NCBI RefSeq assembly: GCF_965228805.1
Contig: NZ_CBDDIE010000003.1
Coordinates: forward strand, 3,472,001 to 3,536,000
DNA length: 64,000 nt
DNA from: JASBTN01 sp965228805
Lineage (GTDB): Bacteria; Pseudomonadota; Alphaproteobacteria; Rhodobacterales; Rhodobacteraceae
Reading direction: 5' to 3'
Of the stretch, positions 27,042 to 35,741 are shown piece after piece (position 1 is the stretch's first letter; every line of letters starts with the position of its first letter). Position numbers and translations under genes: made by a program. The notes below the pieces were generated by a model, which worked only from the letters and a program-made list of their open reading frames with translations, was not told the origin of the DNA and searched no databases.

Positions 27042-27223
27042 GTCACGTCCCTCCGAGTCGCGCCCCGTGTCACGGTCGAGTGAACCGTGCCTTGAGCGGA
27101 TTATCAAGCGGGGGCTTCGTGCAGAGAATGCCGGTTCGCGACGAAATGTGTCGGTTTTAAGCGCTGCGCTTCAATGGGTCCGTCACCTTCAGGCTCCGAT
27201 TTTTGCGAACCGCACCAAGCCCC

Positions 27224-27811
27224 TCATGCCCCGACGGAGCGGCGTACCATGTCCCAGTAGATCGCCTCGATCCGGTCGGGCGACAGGCGGCCACCTTCAC
27301 GGTACCAGGTGTTCACCCCGGTCAGCATGGCAATGACCGCCCAGGTGGCGAGCTTCGTATCGGGCACGGTGAATGCGCCCGCCTCCGCTCCTGCACGCAG
27401 GATGTCTTCGAGCCCATCCTCGTAGCGGCGGCGCAGCTGTTCGATCTTAGCAAAATTGTCCGGCTCCAGGTTGCGCAGCTCCATGTAGGCGATGAATACC
27501 GCATCGGGGCGATCAAGATGGAAGCGGATGTGGAAACGGGTAAAGGCTTCGAGCCGTTCGGTGGCGCTGCCGCCCTTGGGTTCGGCGACCCAGGCCTCCA
27601 GCAGCTCCTCCATATGACTCTTCATCAAATCGAAGAGCAGGCTTTGCTTGTCCTTGGTGTAGAGGTACAAGGCGCCGGCCTGCACCCCCACTTCGCTCGC
27701 GATCTGGCGCATGGAAACGGCAGCGAAGCCGTGGCGCGCGAACAGGCGCAGGGCGGCGTCGCGCACCCTGGGTCCGGTGATTTCGCTGTGGGATCCGGTC
27801 TTTCTGGCCAT
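27224..27811 (-). CDS. TetR/AcrR family transcriptional regulator
   Basis: The 195-residue protein has an N-terminal TetR helix-turn-helix (DAALRLFARHGFAAVSMRQIA, then VGVQAGALYLYTKDKQSLL). The all-helical ligand-binding half resembles regulators of acyl-CoA or phenylacetate metabolism. It lies upstream of the sarcosine oxidase operon on the same strand and divergent from the hom region. An imperfect palindrome before its own start suggests autoregulation. Its effector and targets are unknown. Confidence 0.9.
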   Translation of the reverse strand: MARKTGSHSEITGPRVRDAALRLFARHGFAAVSMRQIASEVGVQAGALYLYTKDKQSLLFDLMKSHMEELLEAWVAEPKGGSATERLEAFTRFHIRFHLDRPDAVFIAYMELRNLEPDNFAKIEQLRRRYEDGLEDILRAGAEAGAFTVPDTKLATWAVIAMLTGVNTWYREGGRLSPDRIEAIYWDMVRRSVGA

Positions 27812-27825
27812 GGGATCATGGTAAC

Positions 27826-27839
27826 TGAACGACCGTTCA
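27826..27839. promoter_or_regulatory. Candidate TetR-family operator
   Basis: TGAACG-AC-CGTTCA, 15 bases upstream of the tetR start codon, has the spacing and half-sites (GAACG/CGTTC) seen in many TetR operators that recognise ACCGNNCGGT-like or ACTGAACG-like sites. Autoregulation is inferred. Confidence 0.6.
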
Positions 27840-27870
27840 AATCAACCCGTTGCGTATTTTTCCGGTGGCG

Positions 27871-28062
27871 CTCCCGCCCGCCGAGGCCGCCTGACGGCAT
27901 CCGCGGCCGTTGGGCATGGCTCATGCTATCGCATGAGCCTGGGCGCACCATGGCGGCGGGCGCGGCAGAACATTCGGCAGCATCGGGCCTGCCATGCCGT
28001 GCACCGCGACGTCCGCAGGACGAGCGCCCCGCCTAGCTGGGGCCCGAGCCGCAGGCGAGGCC
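27871..28062. repeat. Dispersed hairpin repeat, copy 1
   Basis: This about 190-bp block is shared with 30626-30821. The conserved core is CGTTGGGCATGGCTCATGC, followed by a GCATGAGCC pairing arm (perfect 9-bp stem). The shared 3' block is GAGCGCCCCGCCT-N-GCTGGGGCC followed by CGAGCCGCAGGCGAGGCC. A central hairpin differs between copies (CGTCC-GCA-GGACG here). It lies between tetR and a lipoprotein gene, oriented toward the plus-strand genes. Confidence 0.75.
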
Positions 28063-28143
28063 AAGCCCTTCTCCGCCACCAACCGAACATCGCCGGAATC
28101 CCGCTTGCCCCTGCCCGCGCCGCAGCGTTATGGTCCGGGCGAC

Positions 28144-28464
28144 ATGCAACCCTCGACAGAAGGCCGGAAATCAGTGCGCCAGATCATTGTGATAGCCTGC
28201 CTGGGACTGGCCGTCGGTTGTTCGGACGCGCCGCGGCTGGATCCAACCCTGTCCGCACGCGCCCGCGATGCGGCTTATCCGGATCTGGTGCCGCTGGGCC
28301 CGCTGCTTGCGGGGCTTTCGGCGGCACAGGACGACTTCGGAACCGGCACGCTCACCGCCCGCGCGGCCGCCCTGCGGGCCCGCGCCGCCCGCCTACGTGG
28401 CGACGTCGTGGACGCCCCTGCCCGTGACCGAATGCGCGCAGCCGTCGCCCGGCACGCCCGATAG
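28144..28464 (+). CDS. Small lipoprotein, function unknown
   Basis: The 106-residue product has a lipoprotein signal (VRQIIVIACLGLAVGC), predicting attachment through the cysteine at residue 26. The mature part is short and Ala/Arg-rich, with PDLVPLGPLLAGLSAAQDDF, a layout common in roseobacter envelope lipoproteins. The start could instead be the GTG at 28174, giving a 16-residue signal. It is 80 bases upstream of hom on the same strand, after copy 1 of the dispersed repeat. No function is assignable. Confidence 0.65.
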   Translation: MQPSTEGRKSVRQIIVIACLGLAVGCSDAPRLDPTLSARARDAAYPDLVPLGPLLAGLSAAQDDFGTGTLTARAAALRARAARLRGDVVDAPARDRMRAAVARHAR

Positions 28465-28544
28465 GGCGCTCTATACATTGCACCCCCTGCCCGCTTTGGG
28501 TAACAGACCTCCGAACAAATCAGCCAAACCCACGGGAGAGCGAC

Positions 28545-29831
28545 ATGACCCAACCCCTTCGCCTTGGCATTGCCGGACTGGGCACCGTCGGTATCGGCGT
28601 GGTCAAGATCGTCAAGAAACACGCGGCCCTTCTGGAGGCGCGTTCCGGGCGTCCGGTCACGATCAGCGCGGTATCTGCGCGCACCAAGAACAAGAACCGC
28701 GACATCGACATCTCGGGCTTTGCATGGGAGGCCGACCCGGTAGCCCTTGCTACCCGCGAGGACGTCGACGTCTTTGTCGAGCTGATGGGCGGCCATGACG
28801 GCCCTGCCAAGGCCTCGGTCGAGGCCGCCATTGCCGCTGGCAAACATGTGGTCACCGCCAACAAGGCCCTGCTTGCTCATCACGGCCAGGAACTGGCCGC
28901 CGCCGCCGAAGCCAAGGGCGTGATCCTGCGGTTTGAGGCCGCCGTCGCGGGCGGCATCCCGGTGATCAAGGCCCTGACCGAAGGGTTGGCGGGCAATGAA
29001 ATCGACCGCGTCATGGGCGTGATGAACGGCACCTGCAACTACATACTGACCCGGATGTATGATGCCGACCTGCCCTATGACGTGGTGTTCGAAGAGGCCA
29101 ACCAGTTGGGCTATCTCGAGGCCGATCCGAACCTGGACGTAGGCGGGATCGACGCGGGCCACAAGCTCGCCCTGCTGGCCTCGATCGCCTTCGGAACCCA
29201 GGTGAATTTCGACGCGATGGAGCTGGAAGGCATCCAGCGCATCCAGATCGCCGATATCGAACACGCTGCCGACATGGGCTACCGCATCAAGCTCCTGGGC
29301 GTGGCGCAGATGACCGGCCGCGGGCTGGAACAGCGCATGTCGCCCTGCCTGGTGCCGGCAAGCTCACCCCTGGGCCAGCTGGAAGGCGGCACCAACATGG
29401 TGGTGATCGAAGGCGACAGCATCGGACAGGTGGTGTTGCGCGGCCCCGGTGCGGGCGAAGGACCGACCGCCTCGGCCGTCATGGGCGACGTGATGGACCT
29501 GGCGCGCGGCTTTGCCGTGTCGACCTTCGGCCAGCCCGCCGACACCCTGCGCCCCGTGCGCGGCGTGAAGGCCACCAAATCCGCGCCCTATTACCTGCGC
29601 ATGACGCTTCTGGACAAGCCGGGTGCCATGGCCAAGGTGGCCTCGGTCCTGGGCGACGCGGGCGTGTCCATCGACCGCATGCGCCAATACGGGCACGAGG
29701 ACAAGACAGCGCCTGTGCTGATCGTCACCCACAAGACCACCCGCGACAGCCTGGACGTGGCACTGACGGGGCTCGAGGAGACCGGTGTGGTCGAAGGCCA
29801 TCCGGTGGCAATCCGGATCGAAGAGGTCTGA
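28545..29831 (+). CDS. hom: Homoserine dehydrogenase
   Basis: Homoserine dehydrogenase reduces aspartate semialdehyde to homoserine, the branch point to threonine, methionine and isoleucine. The 428-residue protein starts with the Rossmann motif RLGIAGLGTVGIGVV and has NGTCNYILTRM. The substrate site is in VGGIDAGHKLALLASIAFG. A C-terminal ACT domain (LDKPGAMAKVASVLGDAGVSI) suggests feedback control by threonine. GGGAG precedes the ATG. A hairpin terminator lies about 40 bases after the stop. Confidence 0.96.
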   Translation: MTQPLRLGIAGLGTVGIGVVKIVKKHAALLEARSGRPVTISAVSARTKNKNRDIDISGFAWEADPVALATREDVDVFVELMGGHDGPAKASVEAAIAAGKHVVTANKALLAHHGQELAAAAEAKGVILRFEAAVAGGIPVIKALTEGLAGNEIDRVMGVMNGTCNYILTRMYDADLPYDVVFEEANQLGYLEADPNLDVGGIDAGHKLALLASIAFGTQVNFDAMELEGIQRIQIADIEHAADMGYRIKLLGVAQMTGRGLEQRMSPCLVPASSPLGQLEGGTNMVVIEGDSIGQVVLRGPGAGEGPTASAVMGDVMDLARGFAVSTFGQPADTLRPVRGVKATKSAPYYLRMTLLDKPGAMAKVASVLGDAGVSIDRMRQYGHEDKTAPVLIVTHKTTRDSLDVALTGLEETGVVEGHPVAIRIEEV

Positions 29832-29873
29832 GGGCGCAACGCGCGCTTTAGCGCAATTCCAAAGAAACAATCG

Positions 29874-29895
29874 CCCGCGCAAGGAGTTGCGCGGG
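29874..29895 (+). terminator. Hairpin terminator after hom
   Basis: CCCGCGCAA-GGAG-TTGCGCGGG is a perfect 9-bp stem followed by TGTTGTCGTT, a weak T tract. It lies between convergent hom and the secreted protein gene at 29948. Confidence 0.6.
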
Positions 29896-29947
29896 TGTTG
29901 TCGTTCGACCTTCCCCGAACACTCCTGGATTGATCGACGGTTTCCCT

Positions 29948-30382
29948 TCAGTCCCAGGCTTGCCTGATCTTGTCGAACCTGTCCGAAATCAGGAACCTGT
30001 CGATCCGCCAATCCCCGTCGGGTCTGGTTGCGTCCCATGCGAGGTAAAGGGACTGCCCCTCCGCACCGATAAAGGTAATGATTTCCGAGACGAACCGCTC
30101 GGATATCCTCTGACTCATGATCGTTGCGCAATGAGAAAACCCCTCTGGAATGGCATCCTCAAGCCTCTCCACAGAGTTTTGCATCGGTTCATCCGTGCCG
30201 ACCGATGGGGCAACATGACGTTCCGCAAAGTCAAAGAACTCGCGGTAGCGTGCGTTGAGAAAATCGGCCTTGTGCATTTCCAGGACAGGAACAGGGCTCT
30301 CCAGCGGTGCGCATCCTGTCGTTGTTTCGGCAGACGCAACCTGAAGCCCGAAAGCCAGCCCCCCCACGGCCAAGACGGACAT
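29948..30382 (-). CDS. Secreted protein of unknown function
   Basis: The minus-strand frame is open from 30478. The best-supported start is ATG 30382, giving a signal-like MSVLAVGGLAFGLQVASA; a TTG start further upstream (KWLRMSV...) would add a positive n-region. The mature part has TTGCAPLESPVPVLEMHKADFLNARYREFFDFAERHV and ends ISDRFDKIRQAWD. It has the look of a NTF2-like small periplasmic domain, but I cannot assign a family. It converges with hom. Confidence 0.6.
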   Translation of the reverse strand: MSVLAVGGLAFGLQVASAETTTGCAPLESPVPVLEMHKADFLNARYREFFDFAERHVAPSVGTDEPMQNSVERLEDAIPEGFSHCATIMSQRISERFVSEIITFIGAEGQSLYLAWDATRPDGDWRIDRFLISDRFDKIRQAWD

Positions 30383-30625
30383 TCGAAGCCACTTCCATAA
30401 CGAGACATCAAAACGGACCAAAAGAACTTCCTTTCCCTCATCGAACACCAAAAGGTCCTGTGGACAATGCCGACCCAAACCGCCTCGATCAACCCATTGC
30501 TATTTCCAGGCGATCCGAGGTTGCGAAAGCCGGTCCGCGCCTTCTGCAGACATCTCTCTGTCAAAGCGACAATCCAATGAAACGGGCGCCCCGCGTGGCT
30601 CACCGGGCTCTTCCACATCGCAACC

Positions 30626-30821
30626 CCTCCCGCCCACCTGGACCGCCTCGCGTCGTCCGCGGTCGTTGGGCATGGCTCATGCTGACGCATGAGCCTGATG
30701 ACGCTACAGCTGCGGGCGCACCGGTATGACGCAGGTCGCAACGCCCACCAGGCCGTCCCCGCGATGGTCCCGCAGGGACAGAGCGCCCCGCCTTGCTGGG
30801 GCCCGAGCCGCAGGCGAGGCC
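30626..30821. repeat. Dispersed hairpin repeat, copy 2, with 542-base intergenic region
   Basis: This is the second copy of the element at 27871-28062. It keeps the GGCTCATGC/GCATGAGCC stem and the CGAGCCGCAGGCGAGGCC end almost unchanged, with a CCC-GCAG-GGA centre replacing CGTCC-GCA-GGACG. It lies about 100 bases upstream of glpX in the same orientation relative to the downstream gene. No gene is seen in the remainder of 30383-30924. Confidence 0.75.
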
Positions 30822-30924
30822 GCTTTGGCTGCATTCGACCACCCGAAACGCCCCTTCCCGCTTGCCCCGGCGCCACGCGCGCACTAAACCGGCCTTTAAC
30901 GCTTATTTGAAAGGACGTCCTCCC

Positions 30925-31896
30925 ATGGCTGACAAAGTCGTCTTTGCCGACCGCATGCTCTCGCTCGGTCTTGCCCGTGTTTCCGAAGCCGCCGCGACCG
31001 CCTCGGCCACCCTGGTGGGCCATGGGGACGAGAAAGCCGCCGACCAGGCCGCCGTCAACGCCATGCGCGACCAGCTGAACCTCTTGGACATCAAGGGCAC
31101 CGTCGTGATCGGTGAAGGCGAACGCGACGAGGCGCCGATGCTCTATATCGGTGAAGAGGTCGGCACCGGCGAAGGCCCCGAGGTGGACATCGCGCTCGAT
31201 CCGCTGGAGGGCACCACCCTCACCGCCAAGGACATGCCCAACGCGCTGACCGTCATTGCAATGGCCCCGCGCGGCACCCTGCTGCACGCCCCGGATGTGT
31301 ACATGGAGAAACTGGCGATCGGCCCGGGCTACCCGAAGGATGTGGTCAGCCTGGACATGTCGCCGGCCGAACGCGTCAAGGCGCTGGCCGCCGCCAAGGG
31401 CTGCAAGACCAATGACATCACCGTCTGCGTGCTGGAACGTCCGCGCCATGAGGAAATGATCGCCGACATCCGCTCGACCGGCGCGGCGATCCGCCTGATC
31501 ACCGATGGCGACGTCGCCGGTGTCATCCACTGTGCCGAGGCCGACATCACCGGCATCGACATGTACATGGGCCGTGGCGGCGCGCCGGAAGGCGTGCTGG
31601 CGGCCTCGGCCCTGAAATGCATGGGCGGGCAGATGTGGGGCCAGCTGACCTTCCGCAACGATGACGAACGTGGCCGCGCGCACAAGGCTGGCATCACCGA
31701 TCTGGACCGCATCTATGCCCGCGATGAAATGGTCACCGCCGACGTGATCTTCTCGGCCACCGGCGTGACCGACGGCTCGGTCGTTCAAGGCATCAAGCGC
31801 GAGCCCGGCTGGCTGACCACCGAGACGCTGCTGATGCGCTCGAAAACCGGCTCGGTGCGCCGCATGATCTACAAGAACCCGGTGAACGCGCAGTAA
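30925..31896 (+). CDS. glpX: Class II fructose-1,6-bisphosphatase GlpX
   Basis: GlpX hydrolyses fructose 1,6-bisphosphate to fructose 6-phosphate in gluconeogenesis. The 323-residue protein has the family motifs VVIGEGERDEAPMLY and DPLEGTTLTA (metal and phosphate binding). ITDGDVAG and GRGGAPEGVLAASAL follow. ATG 30925 gives MADKVVFADRML, with GGACG upstream; the longer frame belongs to the repeat. Its stop overlaps the start of the isochorismatase-family gene, so the two are translationally coupled and cotranscribed with recJ. Confidence 0.95.
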   Translation: MADKVVFADRMLSLGLARVSEAAATASATLVGHGDEKAADQAAVNAMRDQLNLLDIKGTVVIGEGERDEAPMLYIGEEVGTGEGPEVDIALDPLEGTTLTAKDMPNALTVIAMAPRGTLLHAPDVYMEKLAIGPGYPKDVVSLDMSPAERVKALAAAKGCKTNDITVCVLERPRHEEMIADIRSTGAAIRLITDGDVAGVIHCAEADITGIDMYMGRGGAPEGVLAASALKCMGGQMWGQLTFRNDDERGRAHKAGITDLDRIYARDEMVTADVIFSATGVTDGSVVQGIKREPGWLTTETLLMRSKTGSVRRMIYKNPVNAQ

Positions 31897-32471
31897 TGGC
31901 GAAACCGCGCGCGCTGATCCTGGTGGACATCCAAGAGGGGTTCGACGCCCCCGCCTGGGGCGCGCGCAACAACCCGGGGGCCGAGGCAAACGCCGCGCGG
32001 CTTCTGAACCATTGGCGGGCCCATGGGTGGCCCGTCTTTCACATCCAGCACCATTCGACCACGCCGGGCAGCCCGCTGAACCCTGACGGCGGGGCGGTTG
32101 ATTTCAAACCCGAAGTCGCGCCGTTGGACGGCGAGCTGGTGCTGCGCAAACAGGTGAACTCCGCCTTCATTGGCACCGGGCTCGAAGCCCGCCTGCACAG
32201 CCTGGGCGTGAGCCACCTGGTGATTTGCGGCCTGACCACACCGCATTGCGTCTCCACCACCACCCGCATGGCCGCCAACCTGGGTTTCCGGGTCGAGCTT
32301 GTGCATGACGCCTGCGCGGCGGTGGCCGCCAATGGCGACGCCTCCTGGCGCAGCGGCGGGGATCTGGACCCGGAGCTGATCCACCAGGCCGCGCTTGACC
32401 AGCTGCATGGCGAGTTCGCCTGCGTGATCTCCACCGAAGAGGCGCTGACCCCGGGACCGCACCATGAGTGA
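31896..32471 (+). CDS. Isochorismatase-family cysteine hydrolase
   Basis: The 191-residue protein has the triad of the family: Asp in ILVDIQEGF, Lys in LRKQVNSAF and Cys in CGLTTPHCVSTTTR. The last also shows the cis-peptide region. Such enzymes are nicotinamidases, isochorismatases or other amidases; the substrate is unknown. It overlaps glpX by one base and recJ by 8 bases. Its link to both genes is conserved operon context rather than an obvious pathway. Confidence 0.92.
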   Translation: MAKPRALILVDIQEGFDAPAWGARNNPGAEANAARLLNHWRAHGWPVFHIQHHSTTPGSPLNPDGGAVDFKPEVAPLDGELVLRKQVNSAFIGTGLEARLHSLGVSHLVICGLTTPHCVSTTTRMAANLGFRVELVHDACAAVAANGDASWRSGGDLDPELIHQAALDQLHGEFACVISTEEALTPGPHHE

Positions 32472-34218
32472 TTTCCTGAACGTTTCCAGCTCGCTGACCG
32501 GTCGCCGCTGGGTCGGGTTGGACATCGAAACCCAACGCGCCGCCGAGGCGATGGCCCAGGCCACCGCCCTGCCCGCCCCGGTCTGCACCGTGCTGGCCCG
32601 GCGCGGCGTGCCTGCCGAAGAAGCGCAGAGCTTCCTGGAACCCACCCTGCGCGATCTGCTGCCTGATCCGCGCGGGATGAAGGACATGGAAGCAGCCGCC
32701 ACCCGCACCCTGACCGCCCTCGATAAAGGCGAGCGCATCGCCATTTTCGCCGATTACGACGTGGACGGCGCGACCTCGGCTACGCTGCTGATCGACTGGT
32801 TCCGCCAGGCAGGCCAGCGCGTCACGCTCTATATCCCCGACCGGATCGACGAGGGCTACGGCCCCAATGTGCCCGCGATGGAGGAACTGGCAGCGAACCA
32901 CAGCCTGATCATCTGTGTCGACTGCGGCACGCTCAGCCACGAGCCCATTGCCGCCGCCCGCGCCAAGGGCGCAGATGTGGTCGTGCTGGACCACCACCTG
33001 GGCGGCGAGACCCTGCCCGATGCGCTGGCGGTCGTGAACCCCAACCGCCAGGACGAGGCGGACGCGCCCGGCTACCTCTGCGCCGCCGGGGTGGTCTTCC
33101 TGATGCTGGTCGAAATGGGCCGTCAGCTGCGCGAGGCGGGCAAACCCGGTCCAGACCTCATGTCCATGCTGGACCTTGTGGCGCTTGGCACCGTCGCGGA
33201 TGTGGCCCCGCTGGTGGAGGCCAACCGCGCCTTCGTGCGCCAGGGGCTGAAGATCATGGCACGCCGCGCGCGCGTGGGGCTGGTCGCGCTGGCGGATGTC
33301 AGCCGCATGAACGAGGCGCCGAAACCCTATCACCTGGGCTTCCTGCTGGGGCCACGCATCAATGCAGGCGGACGGATCGGCCAGGCGGACCTGGGCGCGC
33401 GGCTGCTGGTGACACAGGACCCGCACGAGGCCGCCGCGCTGGCCGAACGACTGGACCAGCTGAACACGGAACGGCGCGAGATCGAAGACGCCGTGCGCCA
33501 GAACGCTCTGGCCCAGGCCGAAGCGCGCGGGCTCGAAGCCCCCCTGGTTTGGGCCGCCGACGACGGCTGGCACCCGGGCGTGGTCGGCATCGTCGCCTCG
33601 CGCCTAAAGGAAGCCACCAACCGCCCGGCCGTGGTGATCGGCTTTGATGGCGAAGACGGCAAGGGCTCGGGCCGCTCGATCTCCGGCGTCGATCTGGGCG
33701 CCTCGATTCAGCGCCTGGCTGCCGAGGGGCTGATCCAGAAAGGCGGCGGGCACAAGATGGCCGCGGGCCTATCCCTGTCGCGCGACCAGTTGGAACCGGC
33801 GATGGAGCGCCTGTCGGAACTGCTGGCAAAGCAGGGATCGGGTGACGCGGGACCTGCCGACCTGAAACTCGACAGCCTGCTCATGCCCGGCGCGGTCACG
33901 CCGGAACTCATTGAACAGATCGAGGCAGCCGGCCCCTTCGGCGCAGGCGCGCCCGGGCCGCGGTTTGCCTTCCCGGACGTGAAGATCCATTTCACCAAAA
34001 GGGTCGGCACCGGGCACCTGAAAGTCACCTTCGGCGACGGGCTGTCCGCGCGCCTGGATGCCATCGCCTTCGGCGCCTTCGACACCGACCTCGGCCCGGC
34101 GCTGGTGGGTCATGACGGCGCCCGTTTCCACCTGGCAGGCCGCCTTGAGCTGAACGTCTGGCAAGGCCGCGTCAGCCCGCAATTGCGCCTTGAGGACGCC
34201 GCACGCGCCGAGGCGTGA
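32464..34218 (+). CDS. recJ: Single-stranded-DNA-specific exonuclease RecJ
   Basis: RecJ degrades single-stranded DNA 5'-3' in recombinational and mismatch repair. The 584-residue protein carries the DHH phosphoesterase motifs FADYDVDGATSATLL, CVDCGTLSHEP and VVLDHHLGGE. It also has the DHHA1-type GRSISGVDLGASIQRLAAEGLIQKGGGHKMAAG region and a C-terminal OB-like domain. It overlaps the preceding hydrolase gene by 8 bases. The tRNA-Glu promoter starts about 30 bases after the stop. Confidence 0.95.
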   Translation: MSDFLNVSSSLTGRRWVGLDIETQRAAEAMAQATALPAPVCTVLARRGVPAEEAQSFLEPTLRDLLPDPRGMKDMEAAATRTLTALDKGERIAIFADYDVDGATSATLLIDWFRQAGQRVTLYIPDRIDEGYGPNVPAMEELAANHSLIICVDCGTLSHEPIAAARAKGADVVVLDHHLGGETLPDALAVVNPNRQDEADAPGYLCAAGVVFLMLVEMGRQLREAGKPGPDLMSMLDLVALGTVADVAPLVEANRAFVRQGLKIMARRARVGLVALADVSRMNEAPKPYHLGFLLGPRINAGGRIGQADLGARLLVTQDPHEAAALAERLDQLNTERREIEDAVRQNALAQAEARGLEAPLVWAADDGWHPGVVGIVASRLKEATNRPAVVIGFDGEDGKGSGRSISGVDLGASIQRLAAEGLIQKGGGHKMAAGLSLSRDQLEPAMERLSELLAKQGSGDAGPADLKLDSLLMPGAVTPELIEQIEAAGPFGAGAPGPRFAFPDVKIHFTKRVGTGHLKVTFGDGLSARLDAIAFGAFDTDLGPALVGHDGARFHLAGRLELNVWQGRVSPQLRLEDAARAEA

Positions 34219-34247
34219 GTTTTTCGCGCCCAAGCGCAAAATCCCTC

Positions 34248-34276
34248 TTGCACCCCTCGCGCCTTTTGCCTAGAAC
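34248..34276 (+). promoter_or_regulatory. Promoter of tRNA-Glu copy 1
   Basis: TTGCAC (34248-34253) and TAGAAC (34271-34276) are exactly 17 bases apart, and the tRNA starts 17 bases after the -10. The same promoter precedes copy 2 at 39964-39992. Confidence 0.7.
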
Positions 34277-34292
34277 CCGCTCACCACAGCGT

Positions 34293-34367
34293 GGCCCGTT
34301 CGTCTATCGGTTAGGACGCCAGGTTTTCAACCTGGAAAGAGGGGTTCGATTCCCCTACGGGCTGCCA
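34293..34367 (+). tRNA. tRNA-Glu (anticodon UUC), copy 1
   Basis: The 75-base gene folds as a tRNA with acceptor arms GGCCCGT/ACGGGCT, anticodon loop TTTTCAA giving UUC, T arm AGGGG-TTCGATT-CCCCT and an encoded 3' CCA. The first base pair reads as G-U. The gene lies after recJ and is identical, with its promoter region, to copy 2 at 40010-40084. Confidence 0.93.
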
Positions 34368-34432
34368 CTTCCCCCCAAGTCGAGACTTTGTGCAGCAGAC
34401 AGACGCGATGCGCTTTCCTGCATGCCGATGTG

Positions 34433-34467
34433 AAAAGGGCCTTGCAAGGTTTCCCCCACAAGGCCCT
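34433..34467 (-). terminator. Terminator of the acyl-CoA dehydrogenase gene
   Basis: On the minus strand AGGGCCTTG and CAAGGCCCT pair across a 14-base loop and are followed by TTTTC. It lies 22 bases after the acyl-CoA dehydrogenase stop and also faces the convergent tRNA-Glu. Confidence 0.7.
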
Positions 34468-34488
34468 GTAATTCCCCTGAAAAATCGG

Positions 34489-35634
34489 TCAGAGACTGTC
34501 CGGATTCGCCAGAATATCCCGCGCAATCACCAGGCGCTGGATGTCGCTGGTGCCTTCATAGATCTGGGTAATGCGCGCGTCACGGTAGATGCGCTCGACC
34601 GGGTGGTCACGCAGGTAGCCATAACCGCCATAGGTCTGGATCGCCGCCGAACACACTTCCTCGGCGATTTCCGACGCGAACAACTTGGCCATCGACGCCG
34701 CGCGCAGTGCGGGCTGGCCCGCATCCTTCACCCGCGCCGCATGCAGCACCATCTGGCGCGCCGCTTCGACCTTGGTCGCCATATCGGCCAGGCGGAAGCT
34801 GACGGCCTGGTGCTTGGAAATCTCGACGCCGAAGGCCTTGCGCTCCTGCGCATATTCGATCGCCAATTCCAGCGCCCGGCGCGCCATGCCGACGGCCTGG
34901 GAGGCGATGCCGATCCGCCCCGCTTCGAGGTTCGCCAGCGCGATGCGGTAGCCCTCGCCTTCCGCGCCCAGCAAGTTCTCAGCCGGTACGCGCATGTTCT
35001 CAAACGACAGCTGGCATGTGTCTGAGCAGTGAATGCCCAGCTTCTCCTCGACCCGCACGACCTCGTAGCCGGGCGTGTCGGTCTCGACGATGAAGGCGCT
35101 GATGCCCTTGGACCCGGCGGCCTTATCAGTCACGGCGAAGACGATGATCATGCCGCCCTGGCTGCCCGAGGTGATGAACTGTTTCGACCCGTTCAGCACG
35201 TAGTATTCGCCATCGCGTACCGCCGTAGTGCGCAGCTGCGAGGCGTCCGAACCCGCCTGCGGTTCGGTCAGGGCAAAACCGCCGATCCATTCGCCAGAAG
35301 CCAGTTTCGGCAGGTATTTCTTCTTCTGTTCCTCGGTGCCGTATTTCACGATCGGCCCGCAGCCGACCGAGCTGTGCACCGACAGGATGGTCGAACAGGC
35401 GCCGTCGCCGGCCGCGATTTCCTCGATCACGCTGGCGTAGGTCACGGTGTCCAGCGCGATGCCGTCGTAGTCTTCGGGCACGACCATGCCCAGAAAGCCC
35501 AGCTCGCCCATCTCGTTCAGCACTTCGCGGGGGAACTCACCGGTGCGGTCACGCTCCTCGGCGCCCGGCCACAGCCGGTCACGAGCAAATTGGCGGGCCA
35601 TGTCGCGAATGGCGGCTTGGGTTTCGTCCAGCAT
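34489..35634 (-). CDS. Acyl-CoA dehydrogenase
   Basis: The 381-residue protein has the acyl-CoA dehydrogenase signatures GGFALTEPQAGSDASQ, ITSGSQGGMIIVFAV and YGGYGYLRDHPVERIYRDARITQIYEGTSDIQ. The glutamate in YEGT is the catalytic base, placing it with short/branched-chain enzymes (butyryl- or isobutyryl-CoA type). It oxidises acyl-CoA to the 2-enoyl-CoA, passing electrons to ETF. The start at 35634 has GGAGA upstream. It is divergent from an AraC regulator across about 107 bases that contain a palindrome, so that regulator may control it. Confidence 0.93.
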   Translation of the reverse strand: MLDETQAAIRDMARQFARDRLWPGAEERDRTGEFPREVLNEMGELGFLGMVVPEDYDGIALDTVTYASVIEEIAAGDGACSTILSVHSSVGCGPIVKYGTEEQKKKYLPKLASGEWIGGFALTEPQAGSDASQLRTTAVRDGEYYVLNGSKQFITSGSQGGMIIVFAVTDKAAGSKGISAFIVETDTPGYEVVRVEEKLGIHCSDTCQLSFENMRVPAENLLGAEGEGYRIALANLEAGRIGIASQAVGMARRALELAIEYAQERKAFGVEISKHQAVSFRLADMATKVEAARQMVLHAARVKDAGQPALRAASMAKLFASEIAEEVCSAAIQTYGGYGYLRDHPVERIYRDARITQIYEGTSDIQRLVIARDILANPDSL

Positions 35635-35718
35635 GGAGGTCTCCTTCGGTGATCCGGCGCGGATGTGCTTTGGCGTCATGATAGAATTGAACTGTATCGC
35701 AGACGATGCCAGTATCTT

Positions 35719-35730
35719 TCAGAATTCTGA
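35719..35730. promoter_or_regulatory. 12-bp perfect palindrome in the acd/AraC divergent region
   Basis: TCAGAATTCTGA lies between two candidate starts of the AraC gene and 85 bases upstream of the acyl-CoA dehydrogenase start. It could be an operator. Its position favours translation of the regulator from 35742. Confidence 0.35.
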
Positions 35731-35741
35731 CAGAAAATGCC

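Noticed and set aside
30459..30467. TGTGGACAA (TTGTCCACA on the other strand), a DnaA-box-like 9-mer
   Set aside because: One mismatch to the consensus and no promoter or replication context nearby.
30115..31989. 624-residue minus-strand frame across glpX
   Set aside because: It crosses the repeat and glpX in antisense and has no start signal or domain.
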